Assembly: GCA_017545095.1 (NCBI GenBank)
Contig: JAFYCU010000011.1
Location: forward strand, 1-8,443
Direction of reading: 5' to 3'
DNA from: Muribaculaceae bacterium
GTDB lineage: Bacteria; Bacteroidota; Bacteroidia; Bacteroidales; Muribaculaceae
Length of the DNA: 8,443 nucleotides
The translations under genes and the position numbers were made by a program. Position 1 is the stretch's first letter. Each line of letters opens with the position of its first letter. Below, piece after piece: positions 1 through 6,310 of this stretch. The notes under the pieces were generated by a model. The model was not told where the DNA came from. It worked only from the letters and a program-made list of their open reading frames with translations, and did not search any database.

Positions 1-2006
1 CCGGTCACAGTGAATGTGGCCTGACCGTTGCTGCCCACGTTTACAGTACCGAAGGAGAGGCTAGTGGGGTTGGCGGTGATGGTGGGAACTGGAATCTCTG
101 GCAAAGTTACCGTCTTCACATTGCTCCAAGCACTTTCAGTGGCCTGGGAAGTGTTGACGGGAACAGCTTTCACCTTGAATGTGTAGGTCTTGCCTGCCTC
201 AAGGCCTGTTACGTTGTAATTTTTTGCTGTGATGCCAGTCTGGTTGAGCACGGTAGTATTTCCTTGCAACACTTGAAGCGTATAAGTGCAACTTACAGTT
301 GGCGTATGCGTCCAAGTCGCAACAAACGATGTATACTGAACATCACTTGCATCAGCAAGCACAGGGGCAGAGAGCGAAGGAATCTGTCCCTTGATATACC
401 AGAACGATGCTGAACCATCTGAATTTAGAGTAATTTCTGTCACAGGTTTGTTAACCGTTCCTGCACCTCCCGTTGAACTAGACAGTGAACCATTAGCACT
501 CATGTTGGCTTTCATCGCCGGAGATGAAGTCGTTGTAAAGGCGTGATTGGTTTCACCATAGAGGTCTTTGTTTTCGTTGTTAGTACTCAACGAATTATCT
601 GCCGGAATGATTGTCGCCAACTGAACAGATTGATTATTGACCGTGTTGGCAGTCCATCGATCAGCCACATAGGTGAAATGAGTAATCAGCACACCTTCAT
701 CGGCAATACAATAATCCCAACCTTGTTTTTTACGGTTCTCCAAAACCCAATACTCATTGGCATTCAAAGCGGTAATCTTGACAGCCTGGTCATTCTCAAG
801 ACTCTTGCTGTTAAACACAGGCAGGGTATAGTAAGTATTCTCCACTGGAGTGATATAATCAATCCAGCCCATGAAGTTTTTCTCATACGCACTATAACCA
901 ATAGGCGTATCACCATCGATAGTGATGCCGTTATAGCTACCACTGTTCATCAAGCTCCATCCTCCCATGCCGTAGTAGCCATAACGATAGGTGGTTTCAT
1001 AGAAGTCAGGCAGGCCAAGGCAATGCGAAAACTCGTGGCAGAAGGTGCCGATGCCATCCATCGTTGTGCCGCTGTCGCTGCTGCCATTCACCTCGTTGAA
1101 CACTGCAAACTTGTCAATTTTAGTGCCGTTACGGGTCACCGCACCGCTACCATCACCATAATAGGCTCCAGATGAAAGGCTCCATTGGCAAGGCCATACA
1201 GAACTAGGTACAGTCTGTGATGCTTGCGCTTCACCAACGCCAGCATATACAACGATGCACACATCAGCTTCGCCATCACCATCATTATCGTATTGGCTCC
1301 AGTCGATGTCATTGCCAGCTTTAGAAATGGCATCACCTACCATCTTTGCCACGCCTTTGTCATCGCCACTCGAGTTATTGCCTCCATAGGTGGCACGATT
1401 GCTGGGAAGTGTGTATATGCCATAAACATCAAATTGTGGATCATACAATCCATTGCTTTGGTCGACAAAATACTGACGCACACTTTTTGTTCCCAACGAA
1501 GTGTAGTGGGAAACAAACTGCGCCTTCGTGTTCGACATTGCCTTATCGGTGTACTGAACCAAAATGATGGGAACTCGCGGCGTTCCATTGTTAGGAACCT
1601 GAGTGGCACGGAGTGGTCCCGCTGGCGCACGCCGAGAACGCATCATTCCGCTACGTTCTCTACTTTCGATTTGAGCGGACACCGTGAGATTGTTACGGTT
1701 TGTTGCCAAGAACACCAACTCAGTGGCATTACGAGCACCTTCATTATGTGCACGCACACTGGTAATGCCATCAGGCAACAAATAATAGAGGTCTCCATCA
1801 TCGCCAAAAGCAATAGTCAGACCATCAGTTGTAACAAAATTGTGATGAAACTCATCGCCTACAGTCTGCACTTGAATAGTAGTGCCATCACTTTGAGTAA
1901 CACTCGTGAATCCAGGTTTAGCTGGAACAGCATGGCCCATAACAAAAAACAGGCCCAGCAAAAGGAATAACGATACCCTTTTTAAGGGTGGTGAAAAATA
2001 ATGCAT
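1..2006 (-). CDS. Secreted M6-family metallopeptidase with FN3 and FGTV-type C-terminal modules (partial, 3' end outside window)
   Basis: Reading the minus strand from the ATG at 2006 gives an uninterrupted frame of 668 codons that leaves the window at position 1. Residues 1-26 form a signal peptide (basic start, hydrophobic LFLLLGLFFV, likely cleavage near GHA|VPA). Residues 30-125 resemble an M6 pro-domain (GDEFHHNFVTTDGL at 50-63), and an Arg-rich stretch at 115-126 (RERSGMMRSRR) could be a processing site. The catalytic zinc motif HEFSHCLGLPD lies at 324-334 (H324, E325, H328), followed by a Met-turn-like WSLMNSGSYNG (M353). An Asp-rich loop DNDGDGEAD at 240-248 resembles the calcium loop of the family. 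Residues about 547-635 look like a fibronectin type III domain, and 650-668 start an LSFGTVNVG...FTVTG module common in Bacteroidetes secreted proteins. It probably degrades extracellular proteins or peptides; the substrate is unknown. The C-terminus, including any type IX secretion signal, is not visible. Base composition is more AT-rich than the genes to the right. Confidence 0.93.
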   Translation of the reverse strand, partial: MHYFSPPLKRVSLFLLLGLFFVMGHAVPAKPGFTSVTQSDGTTIQVQTVGDEFHHNFVTTDGLTIAFGDDGDLYYLLPDGITSVRAHNEGARNATELVFLATNRNNLTVSAQIESRERSGMMRSRRAPAGPLRATQVPNNGTPRVPIILVQYTDKAMSNTKAQFVSHYTSLGTKSVRQYFVDQSNGLYDPQFDVYGIYTLPSNRATYGGNNSSGDDKGVAKMVGDAISKAGNDIDWSQYDNDGDGEADVCIVVYAGVGEAQASQTVPSSVWPCQWSLSSGAYYGDGSGAVTRNGTKIDKFAVFNEVNGSSDSGTTMDGIGTFCHEFSHCLGLPDFYETTYRYGYYGMGGWSLMNSGSYNGITIDGDTPIGYSAYEKNFMGWIDYITPVENTYYTLPVFNSKSLENDQAVKITALNANEYWVLENRKKQGWDYCIADEGVLITHFTYVADRWTANTVNNQSVQLATIIPADNSLSTNNENKDLYGETNHAFTTTSSPAMKANMSANGSLSSSTGGAGTVNKPVTEITLNSDGSASFWYIKGQIPSLSAPVLADASDVQYTSFVATWTHTPTVSCTYTLQVLQGNTTVLNQTGITAKNYNVTGLEAGKTYTFKVKAVPVNTSQATESAWSNVKTVTLPEIPVPTITANPTSLSFGTVNVGSNGQATFTVT

Positions 2007-2131
2007 ATAATTTAAGTTTATGTCGCTGAAAAGGCATCAGCTTAACAGCAATTGTTATTATTCTCGTTGAATATTTTTCTCAATTTCGGCTTTTTATCAA
2101 TACTCTCGCTTGCACGGGTACTATTAAAATG

Positions 2132-2139
2132 CAAAATTA
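2132..2139 (-). promoter_or_regulatory. Bacteroidetes -7 box (TAATTTTG) for the M6 peptidase gene
   Basis: The minus strand reads TAATTTTG, an exact match to the Bacteroidetes TAnnTTTG -7 element. Candidate upstream TTG elements sit at 2156-2158 and 2162-2164, spaced 16 and 22 nt away, so neither is at the usual distance of about 19-20. Transcription would start near 2125, leaving a leader of about 119 nt before the ATG at 2006. The leader contains a small hairpin (GCTGA/TCAGC, 2025-2041). Confidence 0.55.
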
Positions 2140-2358
2140 GCTATAGTTTGCGAGACAAGTACAATTTTTTGCTCTTAAAAAAGATTAAACTACCGATTTT
2201 TGTGGGGTCTGAGCGTTTACGGTGACACCTCACGTGCCATCCAAACCATCAGTCGCGCTGGGTGCGGCCCATCACGTAAACCACACCAAAAAGAGGGGCT
2301 TACCCAAAAAGTCCCATAAATCCCTAAAAATGTACTGTGCTCGCGCGAGAACCTGCAG

Positions 2359-2378
2359 GGACGCGGTCTGCCACGTCC
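2359..2378 (-). repeat. Imperfect hairpin downstream of the HAD gene
   Basis: The arms GGACG and CGTCC flank an inner GG/CC pair with one mismatch and a four-base loop. It lies 22 bases past the HAD stop codon. It could slow or stop transcription, or be a folded 3' end, but the next T-run on the minus strand is some 30 bases further on and separated by other palindromes, so intrinsic termination is not well supported. Confidence 0.3.
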
Positions 2379-2400
2379 ATGAAACGAGAACTGGCGAGGG

Positions 2401-3225
2401 CTATTCAAAGCTTTCGATAAACCTCGGGACGGCATCGGTGGTGTTGTCACCGATGACAATGTGCGCAGCGGCGCGGACCTCGGGGACGGCGTTGGCGACG
2501 GCCACGGCCACATCGGCAGCCCGGAGCATGTCGAGGTCGTTGAGGTTGTCGCCGAAAGCCACCACACGGTCGGCCCCGAGCTGCGCGGCCAACTCTCGCA
2601 TTGCAGCAGCCTTGGTGCATCCGTGGCGATACACTTCGAGCAACCCGGTGGCGGGGGCGAAGATGTCGTGGTAGAACATGGCAGTGCACGGCACCGTGCT
2701 GATGATGTCGCGGTGCACAAGGGCCAGCCGGTCATAGTCGTTCATGGCGAAGATGAGCAATGCCTCGTCGGAGCTGTCGGCATCGGCCTCGGCACCGAGT
2801 CGGAACCGCTTGATCCTCAGGTGCATGCGTTCTCGCACAAAGTGCTGCTCGTCATCGTTGAGCCTGCCGCCATGATGGGCCTCCAAGCGGTCGCCACGAC
2901 GGCGATAGACAAACGGGTGCAAGTCGTGACTGGCAAATATGGCCTGCACCTGTTCCACCACATCGGTGGGCAGAGCCTGCGTACGAGTGAATCGGTCGGC
3001 AGCGGCGTCCCACCAGGCTGCCCCGGTCATGGTGAGCAGCGGCAGGCGCACATGCACCTGCTGCATGAGCGGCACCACGGTGGCGGGCGTGCGCGCCGTT
3101 GCCACCGTGAACAGGACTCCGCGCTCGTCGATGAGCCGGTTAAGCAACGCCGCGCTGGCCGCACTCACCCGCGAGTCGCGCCCAAGCAATGTGCCGTCCA
3201 AATCACTTACATACAAGGTTCGCAT
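2401..3225 (-). CDS. Cof-type HAD-IIB family phosphatase
   Basis: This is a 274-residue cytoplasmic hydrolase of the haloacid dehalogenase superfamily, the usual length for Cof-type HAD-IIB proteins. Motif I is DLDGTLL, with the nucleophile Asp8 and the acid/base Asp10. Motif II is in TVATAR (residues 40-45), motif III is Lys205 in CTKAAAMREL, and motif IV is GDNLNDLDML (225-234). The segment between motifs II and III is the type IIB cap that sets substrate choice. Such enzymes usually dephosphorylate sugar phosphates, pyridoxal phosphate or flavin nucleotides; the substrate cannot be read from sequence. An upstream ATG at 3387 would give 328 residues, but that extension is unlike the family and would run through the TATTTTTG promoter box, so the start at 3225 is preferred. 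The gene is divergent from the EamA transporter and ends with TAG at 2401-2403. Confidence 0.9.
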   Translation of the reverse strand: MRTLYVSDLDGTLLGRDSRVSAASAALLNRLIDERGVLFTVATARTPATVVPLMQQVHVRLPLLTMTGAAWWDAAADRFTRTQALPTDVVEQVQAIFASHDLHPFVYRRRGDRLEAHHGGRLNDDEQHFVRERMHLRIKRFRLGAEADADSSDEALLIFAMNDYDRLALVHRDIISTVPCTAMFYHDIFAPATGLLEVYRHGCTKAAAMRELAAQLGADRVVAFGDNLNDLDMLRAADVAVAVANAVPEVRAAAHIVIGDNTTDAVPRFIESFE

Positions 3226-3251
3226 CGGAAGATTCACCGAGTTTTTGTCTG

Positions 3252-3259
3252 CAAAAATA
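3252..3259 (-). promoter_or_regulatory. Bacteroidetes -7 box (TATTTTTG) for the HAD phosphatase gene
   Basis: The minus strand reads TATTTTTG, matching TAnnTTTG, 26 nt upstream of the chosen ATG at 3225. Transcription would begin near 3245 and give a leader of about 20 nt. No good TTTG element is seen at the -33 spacing. The position supports the shorter start of the HAD protein. Confidence 0.5.
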
Positions 3260-3336
3260 GGCATTTTTGCCAACATGGAGCGTGCCTTGTGGCAATAATA
3301 ATTGTTAATGACCGATGCTGGTAGATGATTAATCCG

Positions 3337-3344
3337 TAATTTTG
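3337..3344 (+). promoter_or_regulatory. Bacteroidetes -7 box (TAATTTTG) abutting the EamA start codon
   Basis: TAATTTTG matches TAnnTTTG and ends four bases before the ATG at 3349. If transcription starts about 5-8 bases after the box, the mRNA would be leaderless or nearly so. No clear -33 TTTG is present at about 19-20 nt upstream. The same geometry occurs before the gene at 4573. Confidence 0.55.
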
Positions 3345-3348
3345 CGGC

Positions 3349-4272
3349 ATGAAATCGAGAGTGCTCACCAAACACCTGAAATATCACTTGCTGGCCTTTG
3401 TCACTGTGGTGGCCTGGGCGGTGTCGTTTATCAACACGCGTGTGCTACTCGATGCCGGCGTGCTGCCCATCGAGCTGTATGTTTACCGCTTCATCATCTC
3501 CTATGTGTGCCTGCTGGCGTGCTGCCGTTTCCGCGTGCACATCGCCCCTTGGCGCGACGAGCTGCGCATGGCCGTGCTGGGAGCTATGGGCGGGTCGGCC
3601 TACTTCATTGCGCAAAACGTGGCCCTGCAACACACCCTGGTGAGCAATGTGGCCATTCTGGTAGATACCAACCCGCTGTTCACCATCCTGCTGGCAGCGG
3701 TGTTCCTGCGCGAAGAACGGCTCACCTGGCCCAAGGTGGTGGGTTCGGTGGTGGCTTTCGCCGGTGTGGCGCTGATCACGTTCCGTGGCGGCTTTGTGTG
3801 GGGCGACGGCCTGCTGGGCGACTTGCTGGCGTTGCTCGGAGCGTTTGTGTGGGCCATCTACACGGTGGTGCTCAAGCGCATCAACAACCGCTACAGCACC
3901 ATGGTAATCACTCGCAAAACGTTCTTCTACGGCATCGTCACCGCAATCCCGTTCATGCTATGGGAAGGCCACCCCACCCCGCTGTCGACCTGGCTGCGCC
4001 CCGACGTGCTGGGTCATTTGCTCTATCTGTCGCTGGTGTGCTCGATGGCTGCGTTCTTCGCCTGGGGCATCGTCACCAAGGGCGTGGGACCCATTGCCGC
4101 CAACAACTACCTCTATCTGGGTCCGGCCATCTCGATGCTGGTGGCCGCCATCGCCTTTGGCGAACGCGTGGGCGCACTGGGACTGCTGGCCTGTGTGCTC
4201 ATCCTCGCCGGGGTGATTGTGGTGGAACGCCAGCACTTAGAACCCAATTTGAAATGCACTGAAAACAAATGA
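3349..4272 (+). CDS. EamA/DMT-superfamily inner-membrane transporter
   Basis: This 307-residue protein has the architecture of the drug/metabolite transporter superfamily: two tandem EamA repeats (about residues 12-144 and 156-292) with about ten hydrophobic helices. Both repeats end in the typical pattern: LREERLTWPKVVGSVVAFAG at 120-139 in the first, and GERVGALGLLACVLILAG at 271-288 in the second. The loop VSNVAILVDTNPLFTILLAA (98-117) is also characteristic. Family members export or import amino acids, metabolites or drugs; the substrate is not predictable. The ATG at 3349 is supported by the promoter box just upstream and by the first helix starting at about residue 12. It is divergently transcribed from the HAD gene across 123 bp and is followed by 300 bp without a gene, so it is probably a single-gene unit. 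The last 12 residues are a hydrophilic tail. Confidence 0.92.
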   Translation: MKSRVLTKHLKYHLLAFVTVVAWAVSFINTRVLLDAGVLPIELYVYRFIISYVCLLACCRFRVHIAPWRDELRMAVLGAMGGSAYFIAQNVALQHTLVSNVAILVDTNPLFTILLAAVFLREERLTWPKVVGSVVAFAGVALITFRGGFVWGDGLLGDLLALLGAFVWAIYTVVLKRINNRYSTMVITRKTFFYGIVTAIPFMLWEGHPTPLSTWLRPDVLGHLLYLSLVCSMAAFFAWGIVTKGVGPIAANNYLYLGPAISMLVAAIAFGERVGALGLLACVLILAGVIVVERQHLEPNLKCTENK

Positions 4273-4572
4273 GTAAAACTACTGATATGTGATGAATAAT
4301 AAGTTAGGAAAAATAGACACAAGTACATAAGCCCTCGACTGCGGTTGACAAAAGAGCATAAGAATCTTACCTTCAATGTGTTTTGTGCTTCTTTTATCCT
4401 CGCATGCCTCACTTAAATCAAGCACCCGATTTTTATTAAGTTTTCACATTTACTAAATTGACATCATGCTTATGTTTCTTATGGCAACCACAATCAAAGG
4501 CTTATGTTCGTATGTCTCTTTTAACGTCTTTTTTACACCACATCATTCCCGAATTTCATCTACCTTTGCCAT
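4273..4572 (+). other. 300-bp AT-rich intergenic spacer before the polysaccharide operon
   Basis: No gene is supported. The stretch is clearly more AT-rich than the coding DNA on both sides. It ends in the promoter box at 4561-4568. A 9-bp direct repeat, GCTTATGTT, occurs at 4468-4476 and 4500-4508, with a further CTTATG at 4478-4483 and CGTATG at 4509-4514. A weak bulged pairing between AAAAGAGCA (about 4350) and TGCTTCTTTT (about 4387) is possible, but no clear terminator for the EamA gene is seen. The region may hold operator sites for the operon. Confidence 0.55.
4561..4568 (+). promoter_or_regulatory. Bacteroidetes -7 box (TACCTTTG) heading the polysaccharide operon
   Basis: TACCTTTG matches TAnnTTTG and ends four bases before the ATG at 4573, the same spacing as for the EamA gene. 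It is the only such box noticed immediately upstream of a gene in the 4573-8352 unit, so it is the likely promoter for the whole operon in view. A leaderless or very short-leader mRNA would result. A -33 TTTG at standard spacing is not evident. Confidence 0.55.
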
Positions 4573-4809
4573 ATGAAACGCTACGAAGTCACATTCAGCT
4601 GCTACACGGGCAGCGAGAGCGCGAGCGACACCTTCCATTTTGCCGATGCGCAAGCGGCGCGTGACAAAGTGAGTGAGCTGCGCAACATGATTGAGCATAA
4701 CTTTCTCACCATCTCGGAGGCCGAGATTGTTGACGAACCAGGCTTTTTCGGCATTCGCGACCCGCGCGACGGCTCGTTTGCCCGCGTGACCTTTGATGTG
4801 GACCTTTAA
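4573..4809 (+). CDS. Small protein of unknown function at the head of the polysaccharide operon
   Basis: I do not recognise this 78-residue protein. It is acidic and hydrophilic, with no signal peptide or membrane helix, so it is probably cytoplasmic. The pattern suggests an N-terminal beta strand (KRYEVTFSCYTG, 2-13), a second strand (DTFHFAD), a helix (AQAARDKVSELRNMIEHNF, 26-44), a strand around ISEAEIVDE, and a C-terminal part FGIRDPRDGSFARVTFDVDL (59-78) rich in charged and aromatic residues. Support for it being real: a promoter box four bases before the ATG, GC-rich coding DNA replacing the AT-rich spacer exactly at the start, and only 12 bases to the flippase start. Its place as first gene suggests co-expression with polysaccharide export, possibly a regulatory or accessory part, but this is inference from position alone. 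Confidence 0.8.
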   Translation: MKRYEVTFSCYTGSESASDTFHFADAQAARDKVSELRNMIEHNFLTISEAEIVDEPGFFGIRDPRDGSFARVTFDVDL

Positions 4810-4821
4810 AAATCATTTGGG

Positions 4822-6273
4822 ATGGAGCGCGATCGAACAGCAGCACCCGCTACGGGACGGTGGAAAAAGTTTGCCGGCGACTTAGGCATCTATGCCGTGG
4901 GCACGCTGGGAGCCAAGGTGCTCACGTTCCTGATGGTGCCGCTCTACACCTTTTTCGTCCCCAACCCGGCCGACTTCAGCTACTTCGACAACAGCCTGAC
5001 GGCCACGTTCCTGCTCTCGGCTTTAGTCACCGTTGACCTGCGCGACGGTGTGTTCCGATTCTTGCTCGACGCCCCCGACGATGCCACGCGGCAGCGCGTG
5101 GTGACTGCCACCACGCGTGTGCTTGCACACCTGCTACTGGTGTCGCTGTGCGTGCTGATTGGGCTGGCCTGTGTGGTTCACATTCGCTACTGGCCATTAG
5201 TGCTGCTGTTGCTCCTCGGCATCATCGTGAACGATGTATATAGCCAGATGCTGCGCGGGTTGGGGCTCAACAAAGTGTTTGCCGGCATGGGGCTAGCTAC
5301 GGCGGGGCTCATCGTGTTGCTGAGTATCGCCCTTGTGGGCTGGCTCCACATGGGCATTGCCGGCATCTTTATCGCCAACGCCGCCGCACGACTCTTGCCG
5401 GCATTGGTGGTGGAGTTGTGGTTGCGTCCAGCCAGCCGACAGGTGTCGTGGCACCTGCCTTGGCGCGACACCGCACGCACTCTGCTGCACTACACGCTAC
5501 CCCTGCTGCCCACGGTGCTCATCTGGTGGGTGCTCACCTTTGGCGACCGCTGGTTTGTGCGGTGGTTCGTTGGAGCCGAGGCCAATGGCGTGTATGCCGT
5601 GGCCGCACGGTTGACCGGCGTCATCTACACGTTCACGATTATCATCCAGCAGGCCTGGCAGGAAACCGCCATTCTGCAATATGGCAGTGCCGACCGCGAC
5701 CGGTTCTTCTCGCAGGTGTTTGCCGCATTCATTTATATTATCTCTCTGATTGCCATCGCCTTTGTTGTAATGCTTAAGTTATGCTACGGCTGGCTGGTCG
5801 AAGCCCATTATGCAACGAGCATCGACTACGTGTTTCCCATGGCCATGACGGCTGCACTGTTTTCGCTGGCCAGCTTCTTGGAAATGGGCTATCAGTGTGC
5901 CTGCGACACACGTCGTGCCTTGGTGCCCAGTGTGATTACGGGCATATTGAATGTGCTGCTCAACCTGGTGCTGGCGCCGCTCATGGGCGTGTGGGGTGTG
6001 ATTGCAGCCTCGCTGGGCACCTTCTCCTTCTTGGTCATCTATCGCTACTTCGACACCCGGCGTTACTTTGCGCTTCGACCCGGCTGGCGTGTGCTGGTGC
6101 CTGTGTCGATGATGCTGATGGTGGGCGTTGCGGGCAATCTGTCGTTGCCCACATGGGTGTATATCGTGCTGGCCCTCACCGCACTGGGATGCACGTTGTG
6201 GTCGCTGCCAGCAAGAACCCGACAACTCATCAAGCAACTGCGGCAACTTGCAGGAGGTCACATAATAAAATAG
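4822..6273 (+). CDS. Wzx-like polysaccharide flippase (MOP superfamily)
   Basis: This 483-residue inner-membrane protein has about 14 hydrophobic segments and fits the polysaccharide-transport branch of the MOP flippase superfamily. Such proteins move undecaprenyl-diphosphate-linked oligosaccharide repeat units from the cytoplasmic to the periplasmic face. Recognisable parts are the N-terminal helix GIYAVGTLGAKVLTFLMVPL (22-41), the LLHYTLPLLPTVLIWWVL segment (221-238), then GDRWFVRWFVGAEANGVYAV (241-260), which matches the family's conserved central motif, and GILNVLLNLVLAPLMGVWG (374-392) near the start of the last helices. The N-terminal 20 residues are hydrophilic. The ATG at 4822 lies 12 bases after the stop of the small gene, and the export lipoprotein follows 37 bases after the stop with no promoter box between, so the genes are probably co-transcribed. 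Substrate structure cannot be predicted. Confidence 0.93.
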   Translation: MERDRTAAPATGRWKKFAGDLGIYAVGTLGAKVLTFLMVPLYTFFVPNPADFSYFDNSLTATFLLSALVTVDLRDGVFRFLLDAPDDATRQRVVTATTRVLAHLLLVSLCVLIGLACVVHIRYWPLVLLLLLGIIVNDVYSQMLRGLGLNKVFAGMGLATAGLIVLLSIALVGWLHMGIAGIFIANAAARLLPALVVELWLRPASRQVSWHLPWRDTARTLLHYTLPLLPTVLIWWVLTFGDRWFVRWFVGAEANGVYAVAARLTGVIYTFTIIIQQAWQETAILQYGSADRDRFFSQVFAAFIYIISLIAIAFVVMLKLCYGWLVEAHYATSIDYVFPMAMTAALFSLASFLEMGYQCACDTRRALVPSVITGILNVLLNLVLAPLMGVWGVIAASLGTFSFLVIYRYFDTRRYFALRPGWRVLVPVSMMLMVGVAGNLSLPTWVYIVLALTALGCTLWSLPARTRQLIKQLRQLAGGHIIK

Positions 6274-6310
6274 ACTGAAACGCGTTATTTATCTATTAAC
6301 CACGCTCCAC

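Larger units (their letters stand above)
2007..2400. other. 394-bp intergenic region, AT-rich and GC-rich halves
   Basis: No gene is supported here. The half from 2007 to about 2210 is AT-rich and carries the leader and promoter of the M6 peptidase gene. The half from about 2217 to 2400 is as GC-rich as the HAD gene it follows, but its open frames do not look like protein. It contains the palindromes CTCGCGCGAG (2340-2349) and CCTGCAGG (2352-2359) and an imperfect hairpin at 2359-2378 (GGACG/CGTCC arms, then GG/CC inside a mismatch, TCTG loop). None of these is directly followed by a T-run on the minus strand, so a classical terminator for the HAD gene is not evident. Confidence 0.6.

Noticed and set aside
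543..1970. Plus-strand open frames (543-1175, 1224-1970) opposite the protease
   Set aside because: They lie fully antisense to a clear M6 metallopeptidase with catalytic motifs and show no family features.
2286..2310. GGG-TAAG-CCC hairpin followed by T-run on the minus strand
   Set aside because: The stem is only three base pairs, too weak for an intrinsic terminator.
2217..2735. Minus-strand 172-codon frame extending past the HAD stop
   Set aside because: It overlaps the HAD coding region out of frame, is Pro/Ser/Arg-rich, and its unique tail resembles no protein I recognise.
2461..3324. Plus-strand open frame of 287 codons opposite the HAD gene
   Set aside because: It is a GC-driven antisense frame to a gene with all four HAD motifs; its product is low-complexity His/Gly/Val-rich.
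3342..4262. 306-codon plus-strand frame over the EamA gene
   Set aside because: It is a +2 shadow of the transporter, rich in His/Arg/Gly, without membrane helices; the overlapping frame has a perfect EamA pattern.
4350..4395. Possible terminator of the EamA gene
   Set aside because: The pairing is A/T-rich, has a bulge and a large loop, begins about 78 bases after the stop codon, and is not followed by a T-run.
4273..4572. Phase-variable invertible promoter of the Bacteroides capsule type
   Set aside because: I saw no pair of long inverted repeats flanking the promoter and no recombinase gene or UpxY/NusG-like gene in the window.
4458..4664. 68-codon plus-strand frame covering the spacer and start of the small gene
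   Set aside because: It runs through the promoter box and overlaps the better-supported gene at 4573 in another frame.
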